Below are positions 43,585 through 51,546 of a stretch of DNA of 64,000 bases, piece after piece (positions within the stretch are counted from its first letter, which is position 1; every line of letters starts with the position of its first letter). Both the position numbers and the translations under genes were made by a program. Location: the NCBI RefSeq assembly GCF_900112775.1, contig NZ_FOYZ01000006.1, positions 1 to 64,000 of the forward strand. Reading direction: 5' to 3'. A model generated the notes under the pieces. The model worked only from the letters and a program-made list of their open reading frames with translations. It did no database searches and was not told the origin of the DNA. The stretch comes from Anaeromicropila populeti (GTDB lineage: Bacteria; Bacillota; Clostridia; Lachnospirales; Lachnospiraceae).

Positions 43585-44614
43585 AGATATGTGGGATGTT
43601 TCAATTGAGGAGGTGGAAGATCTCCATGTGATTAATCCAGATGATGTAATAGTAGAAGTAAAATATTGCGGAATATGCGGAACAGATATTGGTATTGTTT
43701 CAGGAGAATATCCTGTAGCGGTAAAGGGTGTCACGATTGGACATGAAGCAACAGGTATTATTGCTGAAGTTGGTAAGGATGTAAAAAATGTAAAGCCAGG
43801 AGACAGAGTTGTGATTAATCCAACTACATATTGTGGCACTTGCAGAATGTGTAAAACATTAAGAATCAATCATTGTGAAAATAAGTTTGGAACAGAGAGT
43901 GGCGTAAGTTATGATGGGACTTTTGCCCAACGATATCGGACAACATCAGGGTATGTACATAAAATTCCAGATCACATTTCTATGAAGGCAGTTGCATTAA
44001 CAGAACCATTAAGCTGTGTAGTGACAGGATTACGAAAAATTCAGCCTACAACAATGAATTTAAATAGCTATGTATTTGGTGCAGGCACTATGGGAATTCT
44101 TTATACATGGGGTTTGACTTTAAAAGGGATTGTACCTGTAGTTATAGAAAAATCACCTGCACGATTTGAGTATGCTAAAAAATGTCTTCCAGAAGGAGTT
44201 AGGATATATCAGTCCCTTGAGGAAGCTAGAGCTGATTATTTTCAGGATCCAAAAGCGCCTTTGGACATAGTGGTAGACACAACATCTGGACTTTTAGAAG
44301 AATTGTATCCTCAAATGGCATGTGGTGGTACTTATATGAGTATTGGGTTAAAGAAAAAATATGCTAGAATTAATACAATGGAGTTAGCGGATAAAAGTTT
44401 ATCCATTGTAGGTTCTATTGATTCTATGCATGGTTCTTTCTTAGAGGCATTTCATCTTATTACAAAGAATGTAATTCCGACAGAAAAGCTAATTAGTCAT
44501 GTAATTCCATTGTCAGATTTTAAACAGGCATTTTCTATTATTGGCTGTGATATAGAAGCAAAGTCTATGGTTCCAGCCAAGATTGAAAATGCAAAAATCC
44601 TTTTAGAAATATAA
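43565..44614 (+). CDS. zinc-dependent alcohol/polyol dehydrogenase (threonine dehydrogenase-like)
   Basis: 349 residues of the medium-chain dehydrogenase family. Catalytic zinc site: CGICGTDIG and GHEATG; structural zinc Cys cluster CGTCRMC..LRINHC; NAD-binding region VFGAGTMGILY. Probably oxidises a polyol, amino alcohol or sugar whose ketone is the substrate of the aminotransferase. Translationally coupled by a 20-nt overlap. Confidence 0.87.
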   Translation: MRALKYKDMWDVSIEEVEDLHVINPDDVIVEVKYCGICGTDIGIVSGEYPVAVKGVTIGHEATGIIAEVGKDVKNVKPGDRVVINPTTYCGTCRMCKTLRINHCENKFGTESGVSYDGTFAQRYRTTSGYVHKIPDHISMKAVALTEPLSCVVTGLRKIQPTTMNLNSYVFGAGTMGILYTWGLTLKGIVPVVIEKSPARFEYAKKCLPEGVRIYQSLEEARADYFQDPKAPLDIVVDTTSGLLEELYPQMACGGTYMSIGLKKKYARINTMELADKSLSIVGSIDSMHGSFLEAFHLITKNVIPTEKLISHVIPLSDFKQAFSIIGCDIEAKSMVPAKIENAKILLEI

Positions 44615-44643
44615 GTAATTATACTTAAATGAGGAGGTTTGAT

Positions 44644-45324
44644 ATGCTTCAGGGGATAATATTTGATATTGATGGAGTCATTGTAGATAGTGAACCATTG
44701 CATATGAAAGCACTGATCGAAACGCTTAAAAGAGAATTAGATGTGGAATCAGATATAGATGAAAATGAACTGATAGGGTTGAGTCTAGATGATACCATAG
44801 ATAAATTTAATATACCAAAAGTTAAAGAAGAAGTAATTAAAAGGCTTACCATTGAGTATTATTTAGAAAATGTAAGTGCAGATTTAATACGTCCAGATAT
44901 TAAACAATTGTGGCTTTCTTTAATAGAAAAAAATATTAAATTTGGATGTGTGTCATCAGCTGAAATGAGTATTTGTAAAAAAAACATTAGTTTATTAAAC
45001 TTAAATGATAAGATACAAGTTCCTATAGTTGCCTTTGAAAGTGTGGAAAAAACAAAACCACATCCTATGCCATATTTAAAAATGTTAGAAATATTAGGAC
45101 TGAATCCAGACCAAGTGATTGTACTGGAGGATTCTGATACAGGAATACGTTCTGCTTCATTAGCAGGTATTCACAATATTTATGCATGGCCACATCAATT
45201 ATCCTATTCTCAAAATTATGAGCAGGCAAAGATGGTAATTCAAAACTTAAAAGAAATCGACTTTTTTGTAAAAATATTGGAGGAAAGGAATAACTATGTA
45301 TCAAAATATGATTTGGTTCAATGA
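44644..45324 (+). CDS. HAD-family phosphatase, beta-phosphoglucomutase-like
   Basis: About 226 residues. HAD motif I IIFDIDGVIVDSEPLH, motif II CVSSAE, motif III KPHPMPYLKMLEILG and motif IV VIVLEDSDTGIRSASLAGI. DxD with the Glu/Ser-type cap helix points to subfamily I (sugar or polyol phosphate phosphatases, phosphoglucomutases). Start 44644 has GAGGAGG upstream. Overlaps the DUF1349 gene by 29 nt. Confidence 0.86.
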   Translation: MLQGIIFDIDGVIVDSEPLHMKALIETLKRELDVESDIDENELIGLSLDDTIDKFNIPKVKEEVIKRLTIEYYLENVSADLIRPDIKQLWLSLIEKNIKFGCVSSAEMSICKKNISLLNLNDKIQVPIVAFESVEKTKPHPMPYLKMLEILGLNPDQVIVLEDSDTGIRSASLAGIHNIYAWPHQLSYSQNYEQAKMVIQNLKEIDFFVKILEERNNYVSKYDLVQ

Positions 45325-45865
45325 ACCTCCTAAATGGAAGGTGGATAACGGCCTATTAAAGGTGAAAACAGGCAATAAGACAGATTTCTGGGTACAGACA
45401 TTTTATAAATTTGTAAGAGATGATGGGCACTTTTTGTATCAGAATGTCAAAGGTGATTTTACAGTACAGGTTACTTTCACTGGAGACTATAATGATTTAT
45501 ATGATCAGGCAGGGCTTATGCTCAGAGCGGATGATAAAAACTGGGTGAAGACAGGAGTTGAATATACCGATTCTGAAATTCATCTTAGTGCTGTCGTCAC
45601 GAGAGAATACTCAGACTGGTCGGTTTTAAATTTTCCTGATTATTCAGGTGAATTGACAATTAGAATGACAAGGCATGGAGAAGCAATACGTATTCAATAC
45701 TTAGATAATACGGGTAAGTGGAGATTGATGAGATTAGGCTATATAAATATGCCAGAAGAATGTCAGGTAGGGATTATGTGCTGTTCACCTCAAAGAGAAG
45801 GTTTTGAAGTGAGTTTTAAGGATTTTAAAATATCTGATCCGATATCTACAAGGCTGCATGAGTAG
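45296..45865 (+). CDS. DUF1349 (concanavalin-like fold) protein
   Basis: 189 residues matching the DUF1349/YesU type: WFNEPPKWKVDNGLLKVKTGNKTDFWVQT, GDFTVQVTFTGDYNDLYDQAGLMLRADDKNWVKTGVEY, ending FEVSFKDFKI. This jelly-roll fold is found next to carbohydrate genes; no enzymatic role is established. Cytoplasmic. Last gene of the operon, ended by the terminator at 45881. The AGGAGGAAAGGA site lies inside the HAD gene. Confidence 0.83.
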   Translation: MYQNMIWFNEPPKWKVDNGLLKVKTGNKTDFWVQTFYKFVRDDGHFLYQNVKGDFTVQVTFTGDYNDLYDQAGLMLRADDKNWVKTGVEYTDSEIHLSAVVTREYSDWSVLNFPDYSGELTIRMTRHGEAIRIQYLDNTGKWRLMRLGYINMPEECQVGIMCCSPQREGFEVSFKDFKISDPISTRLHE

Positions 45866-45880
45866 AAAAGAGAAAAGTTG

Positions 45881-45926
45881 CACCATAGCTTTCGTATGTA
45901 TTATACGAAGTTATGGTGTGTTTTAA
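45881..45926 (+). terminator. operon terminator containing a loxP-arm-like sequence
   Basis: Imperfect 16-bp stem CACCATAGCTT-CGTAT / ATACGAAGTTATGGTG with one bulge, then GTGTTTTAAT. The 3' arm contains TATACGAAGTTAT. Confidence 0.75.
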
Positions 45927-45977
45927 TAGGTAGCTTTGAATTAAGTGTATTCTTTTGTTAGTTAGTCTATGGGAGGT

Positions 45978-46946
45978 CTATTCATTTGGGAAAATAACAC
46001 CCCACTCTTTTCGAAAGGAATCCATAAGTTCCATGACAAAAATAATATCTTGATGAGGCATTTCATCACATTCTGTTTTTCTCTGTTGAATCGCTTTTAT
46101 ACAAGCTGATACTTCATATTCATATCCTGTTATTTGCACAGGTGCTTCATAACAGGCAATTTCTTTGCGGGCTTGATCAAATACTCTTATACGTTCACAA
46201 TTATTAATATTTTCTGCTAAAAGGAATCCTTTTGTGCCACTTATAATCCCCTGCCGGTCTGTCATTGCCAGCATTGTACTGCTTAATACAGCCATTCTGC
46301 CATCCTGATAGAGCAGTGTCATATTATTTTGGGCATCTACACCTGTATCTGTCAGAAAAGCAGAAGAGGTTATTTTATCAATCTCTTTCCCAAATGCCAT
46401 AAGGGCAAAGTTCAAAGGATATACTCCAAGATCTAGGAGAGCACCTCCAGCTAATTCAGGGTCAATTAAGCGTTGTTTGTGCTGAATGGCATACCCTAAA
46501 TTTGCAGTAAGCATTGTGGCATCTCCAATAATTTTGCTTGCAAGAAGTTCATCTAGAGTTTTTCGTAGTGGCATATATCTGGTCCAGATTGCTTCGGCCA
46601 AAAGAAGATTTTTTGCGCGGGAGATAGAAATCATCTCACGAGCTTCTTTGGCATTTCTTGCAAAAGCCTTTTCACATAGAACATGTTTACCGCTGTTTAA
46701 ACAGAGCTTGACATGTTGGTAGTGATGTGAGTGAGGAGTTGCTACATATACAAATTCTATTTCAGGATCGGATAACATTTCTTCATAGGAACCATAAGCC
46801 TTTTGAAATCCAAATTCTTTAGCAAAAGCATCAGCTTTTGTATAATCTCTTGAAGCGATTCCGTAGTTTGTTACATCATTCATTTTTTGTGTGGTAGCTG
46901 CCATAGTTCGAGCTATAGCACCTGCGCCTAATATTGCCATTTTCAT
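45978..46946 (-). CDS. Gfo/Idh/MocA-family oxidoreductase
   Basis: 322 residues, NAD(P)-dependent sugar or inositol dehydrogenase family. Rossmann loop ILGAGAIART, then YVATPHSHHYQHVKLCLNSGKHVLCEKAFA with the catalytic-type EK followed by AFA instead of the common Pro. C-terminal domain with GGALLDLGVYPLNFAL. Convergent with the aminotransferase operon; a shared sugar pathway is possible but unproven. AAGGAGG 9 nt before the ATG. Confidence 0.87.
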   Translation of the reverse strand: MKMAILGAGAIARTMAATTQKMNDVTNYGIASRDYTKADAFAKEFGFQKAYGSYEEMLSDPEIEFVYVATPHSHHYQHVKLCLNSGKHVLCEKAFARNAKEAREMISISRAKNLLLAEAIWTRYMPLRKTLDELLASKIIGDATMLTANLGYAIQHKQRLIDPELAGGALLDLGVYPLNFALMAFGKEIDKITSSAFLTDTGVDAQNNMTLLYQDGRMAVLSSTMLAMTDRQGIISGTKGFLLAENINNCERIRVFDQARKEIACYEAPVQITGYEYEVSACIKAIQQRKTECDEMPHQDIIFVMELMDSFRKEWGVIFPNE

Positions 46947-47021
46947 TTTATTATGCCTCCTTTTATATGCTAGTTATATTTTATACAGGATTGAATGATA
47001 TAGTCAATGTAGTATATTAAT

Positions 47022-47049
47022 TTGCCAATAGATTTTTATATGATATAAT
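47022..47049 (+). promoter_or_regulatory. yjdF promoter
   Basis: TTGCCA (47022-47027), 16-nt spacer, TATAAT (47044-47049) with TG extension. Confidence 0.7.
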
Positions 47050-47059
47050 AGTAATTGCG

Positions 47060-47165
47060 AAGATAAAAACACAGTTCTGGTTGGTAGTCCAGACGTAATC
47101 ATAAACATTCATGTAGTTAAGGTTATCAGTAACCTGCCTCCGGGTTGTCCGTTCTTTGTTATTTA
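47060..47165 (+). promoter_or_regulatory. yjdF riboswitch-type structured leader
   Basis: About 100 nt between promoter and ribosome site with clear stems: TCTGG/CCAGA, GGTTA/TAACC (47121-47134) and a competing AACC..GGGTT that reuses the second arm. Leaders in front of yjdF (DUF2992) genes are known as the yjdF motif, a riboswitch for azaaromatic compounds. Identification rests on the gene and the hairpin-rich leader; I did not verify the covariance model. Confidence 0.65.
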
Positions 47166-47185
47166 TTTTCAAGGAGGAAATTAGA

Positions 47186-47605
47186 ATGGAAAAAGAAATC
47201 GTAAAGTTGCAGGTATTTTTTGAAGACCCCTTTTGGATTGGTATTTTGGAAAAAGTATCAGATGGTAAATTGAATGTAACGAAAATAACCTTTGGTGCAG
47301 AGCCAAAAGATTATGAAGTTCAAAAGTATCTTATGAAAAACTGGTTTCAGCTTCGATTTAGTCCAGCTATTGAAGCCGAGATGAGTGAAAAGGACCGGTT
47401 GAATCCTAAGCGTTTACAGCGTGACGTGAAGAGGCAGCTTCTGAGTGCCAGAATAGGAACAAAATCTCAGCAGGCTTTAAAATTGCAGCAAGAGCAGAAC
47501 AAGGCAGAAAGAAAGAACCGTATTCATAAAAAAAGTGAAGAAGAAAAAGAGCAGAATTTTGAACGAAGACAGCAAAAGCGAAAGGAAAAGCATAGGGGAA
47601 GATGA
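47186..47605 (+). CDS. yjdF: YjdF-family protein (DUF2992)
   Basis: 139 residues. N-terminal half LQVFFEDPFWIGILEKVSDGKLNVTKITFGAEPKDYEVQKYLMKNW is the DUF2992 signature; C-terminal half is highly charged, Lys/Arg/Gln/Glu-rich, ending RRQQKRKEKHRGR, so probably nucleic-acid associated. Members are controlled by the yjdF riboswitch and are thought to help against toxic aromatic compounds. Start 47186 has AAGGAGG 8 nt upstream. Confidence 0.9.
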   Translation: MEKEIVKLQVFFEDPFWIGILEKVSDGKLNVTKITFGAEPKDYEVQKYLMKNWFQLRFSPAIEAEMSEKDRLNPKRLQRDVKRQLLSARIGTKSQQALKLQQEQNKAERKNRIHKKSEEEKEQNFERRQQKRKEKHRGR

Positions 47606-47660
47606 TGTGAAGACTTTGTAATAATTAGAAACTTTACTCTTTGTGTACTGAAACAAATAA

Positions 47661-47709
47661 AAATCCAAAGAAATAAAGGATTTATTCCTTTTTTTCTTTG
47701 GATTTTTTT
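47661..47709 (+). terminator. yjdF terminator
   Basis: Long A/T-rich stem with core ATCCAAAGAAA / TTTCTTTGGAT, followed by a seven-T run. Confidence 0.8.
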
Positions 47710-47779
47710 ATGAATAATAAGAAAAAAACAATAAATATGTGTTCAATGTTAAATATATATTACAAAACAATATTATATA

Positions 47780-47807
47780 TTGATAATAATGGAAAAAATG
47801 ATATAAT
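47780..47807 (+). promoter_or_regulatory. promoter of the ACSP-repeat peptide locus
   Basis: TTGATA (47780-47785), 16-nt spacer, TATAAT (47802-47807) with TG extension. Leaves a ~200-nt leader. Confidence 0.65.
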
Positions 47808-48011
47808 ATATGTAACATATGAAGAAAAACAAATTATTTATTTTAATTCTATTTATAAGTTGATATTTATTTGGGTATTGAACCAATCGGGTTCATAATG
47901 TGAAAATCTCTTTCGTGTACATATAATAGGAATTTTATTTCTATTGGACATGAAGTGATTTTATAAAAAGTATCAGAACAAAAAAATCAGTTTTAAAAAG
48001 GAGGAAAAATT
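47808..48011 (+). other. leader of the ACSP peptide gene
   Basis: AT-rich, with a small hairpin TGAACC/GGTTCA (about 47879-47896), a second TATAAT at 47922 without a good -35, and AAGGAGG 8 nt before the ATG at 48012. No ORF of its own is supported. Confidence 0.45.
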
Positions 48012-48449
48012 ATGTCAAAAGTAAGTAGTTTAATCGATGTAATTAGCGCATGTAGTCCAGTGAATGCATGCAGCCCAGAAAGCGCATGCAGTCCAGTGAA
48101 TGCATGTAGCCCAGAAAGTGCATGCAGTCCAGTGAATGCATGCAGTCCAGAAAGCGCATGCAGTCCAGAAAGTGCATGCAGCCCAGTGAATGCATGCAGC
48201 CCAGAAAGCGCATGCAGCCCAGTGAATGCATGTAGTCCAGAAAGCGCATGCAGCCCAGTGAATGCATGCAGTCCAGAAAGCGCATGCAGCCCAGTGAATG
48301 CATGCAGTCCAGAAAGCGCATGCAGTCCAGTGAATGCATGTAGCCCAGAAAGTGCATGCAGTCCAGAAAGCGCATGCAGTCCAGTGAGTGCATGTTCACC
48401 AATGGGATTTACAATTCTGGAAACACAAGGATGGGCAGTGGCTGTCTAG
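48012..48449 (+). CDS. ACSPxx-repeat RiPP precursor peptide (20 Cys)
   Basis: 145 residues: a 12-residue leader (MSKVSSLIDVIS), twenty hexapeptides ACSPxx, and a 13-residue tail (FTILETQGWAVAV). The hexapeptides alternate ACSPVN and ACSPES, with ES doubled at units 6-7 and 17-18, and end ACSPVS, ACSPMG. Every Cys is exactly six residues from the next. A radical SAM/SPASM gene starts 18 nt later, so this is very probably a RiPP precursor whose Cys are cross-linked, e.g. by thioether bonds to residues in the xx positions (ranthipeptide-like). Related short-period Cys-repeat peptide families with radical SAM partners are known; I cannot place this unit in one of them. Confidence 0.88.
   Translation: MSKVSSLIDVISACSPVNACSPESACSPVNACSPESACSPVNACSPESACSPESACSPVNACSPESACSPVNACSPESACSPVNACSPESACSPVNACSPESACSPVNACSPESACSPESACSPVSACSPMGFTILETQGWAVAV
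48048..48407 (+). repeat. tandem repeat array coding the ACSPxx units (20 x 18 bp, mostly 36-bp dimers)
   Basis: 360 bp of in-frame 18-bp units, arranged mainly as 36-bp pairs (VN unit plus ES unit). Differences between copies are almost only synonymous (AGC/AGT, TGC/TGT). GCATGC recurs at most Ala-Cys junctions. Confidence 0.95.
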
Positions 48450-48467
48450 CGAAAGGAAAAGAAGTGG

Positions 48468-50180
48468 ATGGAAAAATTACGAGTATTATGGTTGGAAGAT
48501 GGGCAATGTATTCTGTTTAATGCCTTAGATAAAAGGATATCTAAAATTTGTCCTTCATATGTTGGTAAAGCTGCTGAAGAGGCAGCATCAGGTAAAGACC
48601 TGGCTGTTGTAATAGAAGATGTGATTGCTGAAAAGGCATTGCAGGAAAGTACGGAAAAGCTTATTACATATATTGCAGGAAGTAAGATAGAAAAACAAAA
48701 AAGACTGCCTGTTGAAGTTAAGAGGTTTAACCGCACCCTTGTTTTATGTGTAAGCGCTCTGTGCAATTTAAGATGTGTATATTGCTCTGGAAATGCAGGC
48801 AATCGATCGGATAATATGATGAGCTGGGATTTGGCAAAGGACAGCATTGATTATTTTTTCGACCATTGTAGTGAATCTGGACCATACACTTTACAATTTC
48901 ATGGAGCTGGCGAACCAATGACAAATCCAGATATTGTTATGAAGTCGGTAGAATACGCAAGACAACTGGCAAATCAAAGAAATCAGAAACTTCTTACCAG
49001 AATGTCAACCAATGGTATTTTTTCTAGTGATGTGGCAGAATGGATGGCAGAGAATATGAATCATGTAAGCCTGTCATTTGATGGTCCACCTGAGATACAT
49101 AATAAACAGCGTCCTAAGCGGGATGGAAGAGGAAGTTATGATACCGTTGTAAATACTATTAAGATATTAACTAGGACGGGTTCTTTAAGAAGAATGAATA
49201 CTGTGGTTACCAATGAAGGAACTGACAGACTGGAAGAAATTATTCGCCATGTATATGGGATTAGTCAGGTTAAGGAAATTCGTATTCTACCGATGGAATA
49301 TTGTGGACGATGTGAGGTTAGCGGTGTCCAGCCAATCAATCTGGAAAAATATAAGAAGAGCTTTGAAAATATTATTCCAGTGGCACAGTCTTTAGGAGTA
49401 AAGATTATCACGAATCTGGAGCAGTTGAATTACTACACAGAACATTATTGCGGAGCCTGCGGATTTAATATGTGTGTTACCCCTGCTGGCGTAGTAAGTA
49501 CTTGTGTTGAAGCAATGGATGAACGAGAAGAAGGTATTGATGAATTATTTATTGGAAAATATGATAAAGAAATTCACTCGTTTTCCATTGACTGGGACAA
49601 AGTGTTTAAATTGCGAAGCAGAACATATTATAATCTGGATGAGTGCGGTAAATGTGTGTTTCGAACCAATTGTGCTGGTAATTGCCTGATTCGGTCTGGA
49701 AGAAAAAATAAAACAGTTATGTCTGTTGACAAGGATGCTTGTGATATGACAAAGCTTACACTGACAAAGCAGTTAGTTGATATGGCTAAAAGCGGAGAAA
49801 CCTTGGCTGAAAAAAGTGCTAATGGTGAAAAAACTCAGGTGAGTTTTCAGGAATTAGTTGATCTTTCAAGGAAGGTTGCAAAACAATTTGACCAAGTAGA
49901 GCTACGCCCATGGACAATTGAGACAATGCTGTTAGAATTGACCAAGCAAGTAGGAGATTTGACCAAGTATTTTATGACATTTGAAAACTATTACCTTGGA
50001 GACAGAAAACTACATCCTAATTATAGGGCTTCCAAGGATTCTATTGGAAACGAATTGGCAGATATTATGCATGCGGTTATTCGCATAGCAGATTATTACC
50101 AAATAGATTTGGAAGATGCTTTTCAAAAAGCACGTATGGCAGAACTTAATTATTGCAAGCGTGTGGAGCAGAACATATAA
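48468..50180 (+). CDS. radical SAM/SPASM peptide maturase with C-terminal MazG-like domain
   Basis: 570 residues. Residues 1-~80 could be a leader-binding (RRE-like) domain. The radical SAM cluster motif is C99-x3-C103-x2-C106 (CNLRCVYC), with GAGEP at ~146-150. A SPASM domain with auxiliary Fe-S Cys follows (C328, C331, C336, C346, C393, C396, C402, C406, C425). Residues ~455-565 look like a MazG-type all-alpha NTP pyrophosphohydrolase: RPWTIETMLLELTKQVGDL, NELADIMHAVIRIADYY, IDLEDAFQKA. ExxD (E529, D532) is kept, but the first EExxE is K493-Q494-xx-D497, so activity may be lost. It very likely modifies the peptide encoded 18 nt upstream. Confidence 0.9.
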   Translation: MEKLRVLWLEDGQCILFNALDKRISKICPSYVGKAAEEAASGKDLAVVIEDVIAEKALQESTEKLITYIAGSKIEKQKRLPVEVKRFNRTLVLCVSALCNLRCVYCSGNAGNRSDNMMSWDLAKDSIDYFFDHCSESGPYTLQFHGAGEPMTNPDIVMKSVEYARQLANQRNQKLLTRMSTNGIFSSDVAEWMAENMNHVSLSFDGPPEIHNKQRPKRDGRGSYDTVVNTIKILTRTGSLRRMNTVVTNEGTDRLEEIIRHVYGISQVKEIRILPMEYCGRCEVSGVQPINLEKYKKSFENIIPVAQSLGVKIITNLEQLNYYTEHYCGACGFNMCVTPAGVVSTCVEAMDEREEGIDELFIGKYDKEIHSFSIDWDKVFKLRSRTYYNLDECGKCVFRTNCAGNCLIRSGRKNKTVMSVDKDACDMTKLTLTKQLVDMAKSGETLAEKSANGEKTQVSFQELVDLSRKVAKQFDQVELRPWTIETMLLELTKQVGDLTKYFMTFENYYLGDRKLHPNYRASKDSIGNELADIMHAVIRIADYYQIDLEDAFQKARMAELNYCKRVEQNI

Positions 50181-50212
50181 AGTATATGAACAATGAAAAT
50201 AACCAACTTACT

Positions 50213-50237
50213 ATCCCCCTTTAATGGGGGATCTATT
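50213..50237 (+). terminator. weak terminator-like hairpin after the maturase gene
   Basis: 7-bp stem ATCCCCC/GGGGGAT with loop TTTAAT; followed only by CTATTTAT. Confidence 0.5.
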
Positions 50238-50296
50238 TATGTGATAGGAAATTACTCCGCATTTGTTTTCAGACAACTTTAGGAGGAAGGATCAGA

Positions 50297-51463
50297 ATGA
50301 AATATAATTTTGATAAAATAATTGACAGACGTTTTACAGAAAGTACAAAATGGGATGGTATGACAGATTATTTTGGAAGTAACAAACCTTTGCCAATGTG
50401 GATTGCCGATATGGACTTTATGACACCCAAACCTATTATTAAGGCAGTGAAGAGACGATTAAAGCATCCGATTTATGGGTATTCCTTTCCTGGGGAATCA
50501 TGCTATGATGCTATTATAAAAAAAATGGCCAGAGATTTTTCGTGGAAGATAAAGAAGGAATGGATCGTTTTTACCAATGGAGTAGTAGATGGACTGGATA
50601 CAGGAATCAAATCATTGACTGAGCCGGGAGATTCTGTAGTGATTCAGCCTCCAGTGTATTTTCCATTTACAAGCGTAATTAAAAATAATAAGTGTGAGAT
50701 ATTAAATAATGTGCTGCTGAATCAAAATGGCCAGTACACGATGAATTATGATGATTTGAGAAGTAAATTGAGTAAAAAACCAAAAGCAATTATTCTTTGC
50801 AGCCCCCATAATCCTGTTGGAAGGGTATGGAGAGAAGAAGAGTTAAAGGAATTAGGGGAAATGTGTTTTGCAAATAATTGTGTGATGATAGCAGACGAAA
50901 TTCATAATGATATTGTTTTTAAATCAAATCAACATACTGTACTAGCTAGTATTAATACAAGGTTGGAACAGAGTACAATTTCTTTGTTTTCCTCTAGCAA
51001 AATATTTAATACACCAGCTTTTCATACAGCTTTTGCAGTGATTCCAAACCCAGAACTGAGGGAGAAGTATTTACAGGCAAGAATGGGTCAGAACGGAGGG
51101 AACTTATTTGGATATATTGCGCTGGAAGCAGGATATAATTGTGGGGATAAGTATAAGAGAAAAGTTGTAAAGTATATAGAAGCTAATATCGAGTATTTTG
51201 TAAAATACATAAATAAAAATATTCCTCAATTGCAAGTTGTAAAGCCAGAGGGAACTTATTTGGTTTGGGTGGATATGAAAGATTTAAATATATTGCCCGA
51301 GCAGCGAAATAAGTTTCTAATTCAGAATTGCAGGCTTGCATTAGACGAGGGCGGCATTTTTGGAGAAGGAGGAGAGGGGTTTTACCGCTTTAACCTTGCT
51401 TGTCCACGCGTTTATGTGGAAGAAGCACTGTTACGATTAGAAGAGGCTATAAAAAATCTTTAG
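50297..51463 (+). CDS. MalY/PatB-type PLP-dependent C-S lyase / aminotransferase
   Basis: 388 residues, fold type I. Blocks MWIADMDFMTPKPI, YGYSFPGESCYDAI, VVIQPPVYFPF, CSPHNPVGRVW and the PLP-lysine in SLFSSSKIFNTP, then NLACPR near the end. Relatives cleave cystathionine or other Cys S-conjugates (beta-lyase) or act as aminotransferases. It follows the RiPP maturase by 116 nt across a weak hairpin; a role in the peptide pathway is possible but more likely it serves sulfur amino acid metabolism. AGGAGGAAGG 7-8 nt before the ATG. Confidence 0.88.
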   Translation: MKYNFDKIIDRRFTESTKWDGMTDYFGSNKPLPMWIADMDFMTPKPIIKAVKRRLKHPIYGYSFPGESCYDAIIKKMARDFSWKIKKEWIVFTNGVVDGLDTGIKSLTEPGDSVVIQPPVYFPFTSVIKNNKCEILNNVLLNQNGQYTMNYDDLRSKLSKKPKAIILCSPHNPVGRVWREEELKELGEMCFANNCVMIADEIHNDIVFKSNQHTVLASINTRLEQSTISLFSSSKIFNTPAFHTAFAVIPNPELREKYLQARMGQNGGNLFGYIALEAGYNCGDKYKRKVVKYIEANIEYFVKYINKNIPQLQVVKPEGTYLVWVDMKDLNILPEQRNKFLIQNCRLALDEGGIFGEGGEGFYRFNLACPRVYVEEALLRLEEAIKNL

Positions 51464-51546
51464 TTTTGGTATGCTGTTAAGTTTGCTCATTTGTTGCAAA
51501 TGCATTATAATAAGAATAACAGAATATGACAGAAGGGAAACGACAG

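Noticed and set aside
45902-45914. 13-bp identity to a loxP arm (TATACGAAGTTAT)
   Set aside because: The opposite arm has an inserted base and no 8-bp loxP spacer is present. The sequence is the 3' half of an ordinary terminator stem, so chance similarity is the best explanation.
47698-47898. 66-codon AT-rich frame
   Set aside because: Starts inside the yjdF terminator, has no ribosome site and covers the promoter of the ACSP peptide.
48043-48402. 119-codon open frame on the minus strand across the ACSP repeats
   Set aside because: It is a shadow of the repeat; no ribosome site, and the repeated DNA keeps any stop-free frame open.
48048-48407. CRISPR-like array
   Set aside because: Units are contiguous and in frame with no unique spacers, and they code for the ACSPxx peptide.
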